Assembly (NCBI RefSeq): GCF_023078275.1
Contig: NC_062996.1
Coordinates: 4,650,001 to 4,714,000, forward strand
DNA length: 64,000 nt
Source of the DNA: Leguminivora glycinivorella
Taxonomy: Eukaryota > Arthropoda > Insecta > Lepidoptera > Tortricidae
Direction of reading: 5' to 3'
Shown: positions 58,201 to 61,200 of the stretch, piece after piece
How positions within the stretch are numbered: the stretch's first letter is position 1
Layout of the letters: every line of letters begins with the position of its first letter
The notes under the pieces: model-generated
What the model was told of the DNA's origin: nothing
The model's input: the letters and a program-made list of their open reading frames with translations, nothing else
The model's database searches: none
Program-made: the position numbers and the translations under genes

Positions 58201-61200
58201 CTTGCGTCGTAGAACTACCCAGTGGCCAAAGAACACGCTCGTAGGCAATGCATCGTGTGTTATGCTACGAATGTGCGTAGCATACATCACTGTGCTACGC
58301 CGTAGTCAAATACGCTACATACCGATCGCCCTGTGTCCATCCGCGCCCGCAGCCCGCACTATACTGCTGACGTAGCACTAAGAAGTCAATAACATCAGGC
58401 ATATCGTGATAGACGACGACTATGCTCCCGCCATTCTGTGACGTAGAACTACCGGCTGGCCGAGGTAGGGAGCACGCTAGCCGCACGCACGCTACACGCG
58501 GCGGTTTGATCGCGTATTTGATGCCTACGACTTTAGCCGCTTCGCAGTCCTGAAAGAAGGTTTAATAATTAAATCAAAGTTACAAAAAATATAGTAAGGT
58601 ACAGCGGGGCAAATCTAGACTGGGGGGCAAATATAACTGGTCCATTTTTTCCATGTTTTACAATGTTTGCATTATTAAATAGTGTCCACCGGTTATGTAT
58701 GGTAGCCTTGTTCAGTTGATACATGTAGAACTCAACATCATAGTGTAATAATGGAAAAAATGGATTAGATTCAGATTCAGATTCAATAATTTATTCAATG
58801 GTAAACACAGTTAATATACATAAGTAAGTATTATATAAAATTCTAATAAGTGATAAGTGATGGGATTAGTTACAATTGCCCCCCAGTCGAGATTTGCCCC
58901 GATGTACCTTACATTTGTGTTGCTTAACTTCAAACTTGGGTAAATCATTTTTTTTTTATTTAGCTATAATGTCACTTTGCTACAAGGTTGATTCTATTCA
59001 GGGCGTCTCTATCGCACTATTTGTAAGTGCGATAGGGACGGCCAGATATTTTATCATTTATCGCTCGACCATATTTGCCTGCCAGGTTATATATTTTATA
59101 CACATAATCAACCTTAAAGCAGAATGGATTTACCCAAGTTTGAAGTTAAGCTACCACAGTAAGCGACACACTTGTAGGGGCTCACGTAATTTTAAAAATT
59201 TTAATCTTTTTTTAATGTACATACAACAATAACAACATACAATCACGCCTGTATCCCATAAAGGGGTAGGCAGAACACATGAAACTACTAAGGCTTCAGT
59301 GCCACTCTTGGCAAATAAGGGGTTGAAAGAAAACGAAACTGTGACATTGCAGTGACAGGTTGCTAGCGTCTCGCCTACGCCACAATTTAACCCATATCCC
59401 ACAGTCGCCTTCTACGACACCCACGGGAAGAAAGGGGGTGGTGAAATTCTTAACCCGTCACCACACAGGCTAATGCACAGCCACAGGCTAATAGCAGGCA
59501 GGCACAGGCACAGGTTTTTTAAATGTGATATGCAAAAATATAGTTGCTTCAAATATCATTAAGGTGTATTCGGGAAATGCCGTTAATCGGATAATTCCGA
59601 AATTCAAATGATAATCACCCGTGATTCCATAATAATAACGGTCCATTTTTGGAATTTATCGACTGTTTTTGACGTTCGGCATTACCCGAGTTCACCTTAA
59701 ATGAAATAAACAATAGACTTACGTAAACATGCGCGTTCTCCCACGGCCTGTCTCGTGGTAAGACTGGATATAGATCTTTTTCAGACACAGCTTCCAAGTA
59801 TTTTTGATGGCCCTGAAATATATGAAACTCATTGACTATTGCAAATCAGTTATTAGTCTAACATCGATGCCACTTATTTCCGCCAAGGTACCAGAAATAA
59901 AATAGTATTTTATGCAACAGGCGTTAAAGGAGGTCAAAAAAGACGAGTTTCGTGGGTAAATTGGGTTGTTAATAAAGACGCCACGAGTATTTTTTGACTC
60001 AGTTAAACACCGTTGCATACAATACTTTTTCTACGACCATGCACTTAGTTTTTACTAGTTTTCTAGAATAACTTTCGTGAAATTCACACTGTTTCCTGAT
60101 TTCCTGCCCAAAGCCGTCCAGCGCACGCGCGTTGTATCGTTATAACAACGCGTCGCCATGGTTACAGAGCCAAACAAGGCGTTTTCAATTTTTTCGTCAC
60201 TGCGCGCATGCGCGGAAAGCCTACGGACACTGGCTTTGGGGAATAGACTTTTCAGTACAGATGGTGTTTTTTACGCACTAGTGCGAGAAGTGGTACATTA
60301 TATGCCAGGTCGAAATTTCGCAGGGTCATCTGTATTGAAAAAACGTCGTACGATACACGTCAGAAAAGGAAATTCGTAACTCGTCCCTCCCTTCGGTCGT
60401 GTTTTAATTTATGCCACTCGTTTCGAACTTTCTTTTTTTCGCACTAGTATCGTAATGTACTATTATGTAGGGTTTTAAAGATCTATGCACGACCCTGTAA
60501 ATGATGAATAACAGTTCGGGAGTAGTAAAACTATCTTACCACTCGGAAGTACATGACTGCGTCGCCCATCTGTGGGTGATAGGGCGCCTTGCGTGGCGAC
60601 ACGGCTGTAAGCCACTCCCCGGGCCGGTACAGTTCCGGCAGATCTGCCGGCGCCGCGCCGGATCCGGAACCGGACGGAGCGGTTCCGTTGGTGGCTGCTG
60701 CCGGACGCTTCGGAGCTGACGCGCTGGGACTGTATCTGTATGAAAAGTGATGATTAGGTATTGACAAAGACATATGTAACTCCTAACTGTATGGGTTAAG
60801 AATTTCACCACCCCCTTTCTTCCCGTGGGTGTCGATGTCGTAGAAGTCGACTGTGGGATATGGGTTAAATTGTGGCGTAGGCGAGAGGCTGGCAACCTGT
60901 CACTGCAATGGCACAATTTCGATTTTTCCTTCAACCCCTTTTTGCCAAGAGTGGCACTGAAACTTTAGTAGTTTATGTGCTCTGCCAAACTCTTTATGAG
61001 ATACAGGCGTGATTGTATGTATGTATGTATACATATATAACTCCGTATAGACGGATAATGTCTAAGAAAAAAAACGTACCTCAAAGCCATAGAGAAAAAG
61101 GTACGATGGTCTAGATGGCGTTACAGCTTTGGGGAAGGCTCGGCTAGATGGCGCTAATATTAATATTTGACATTTTAACACATATCAAGCTAAGAATATG

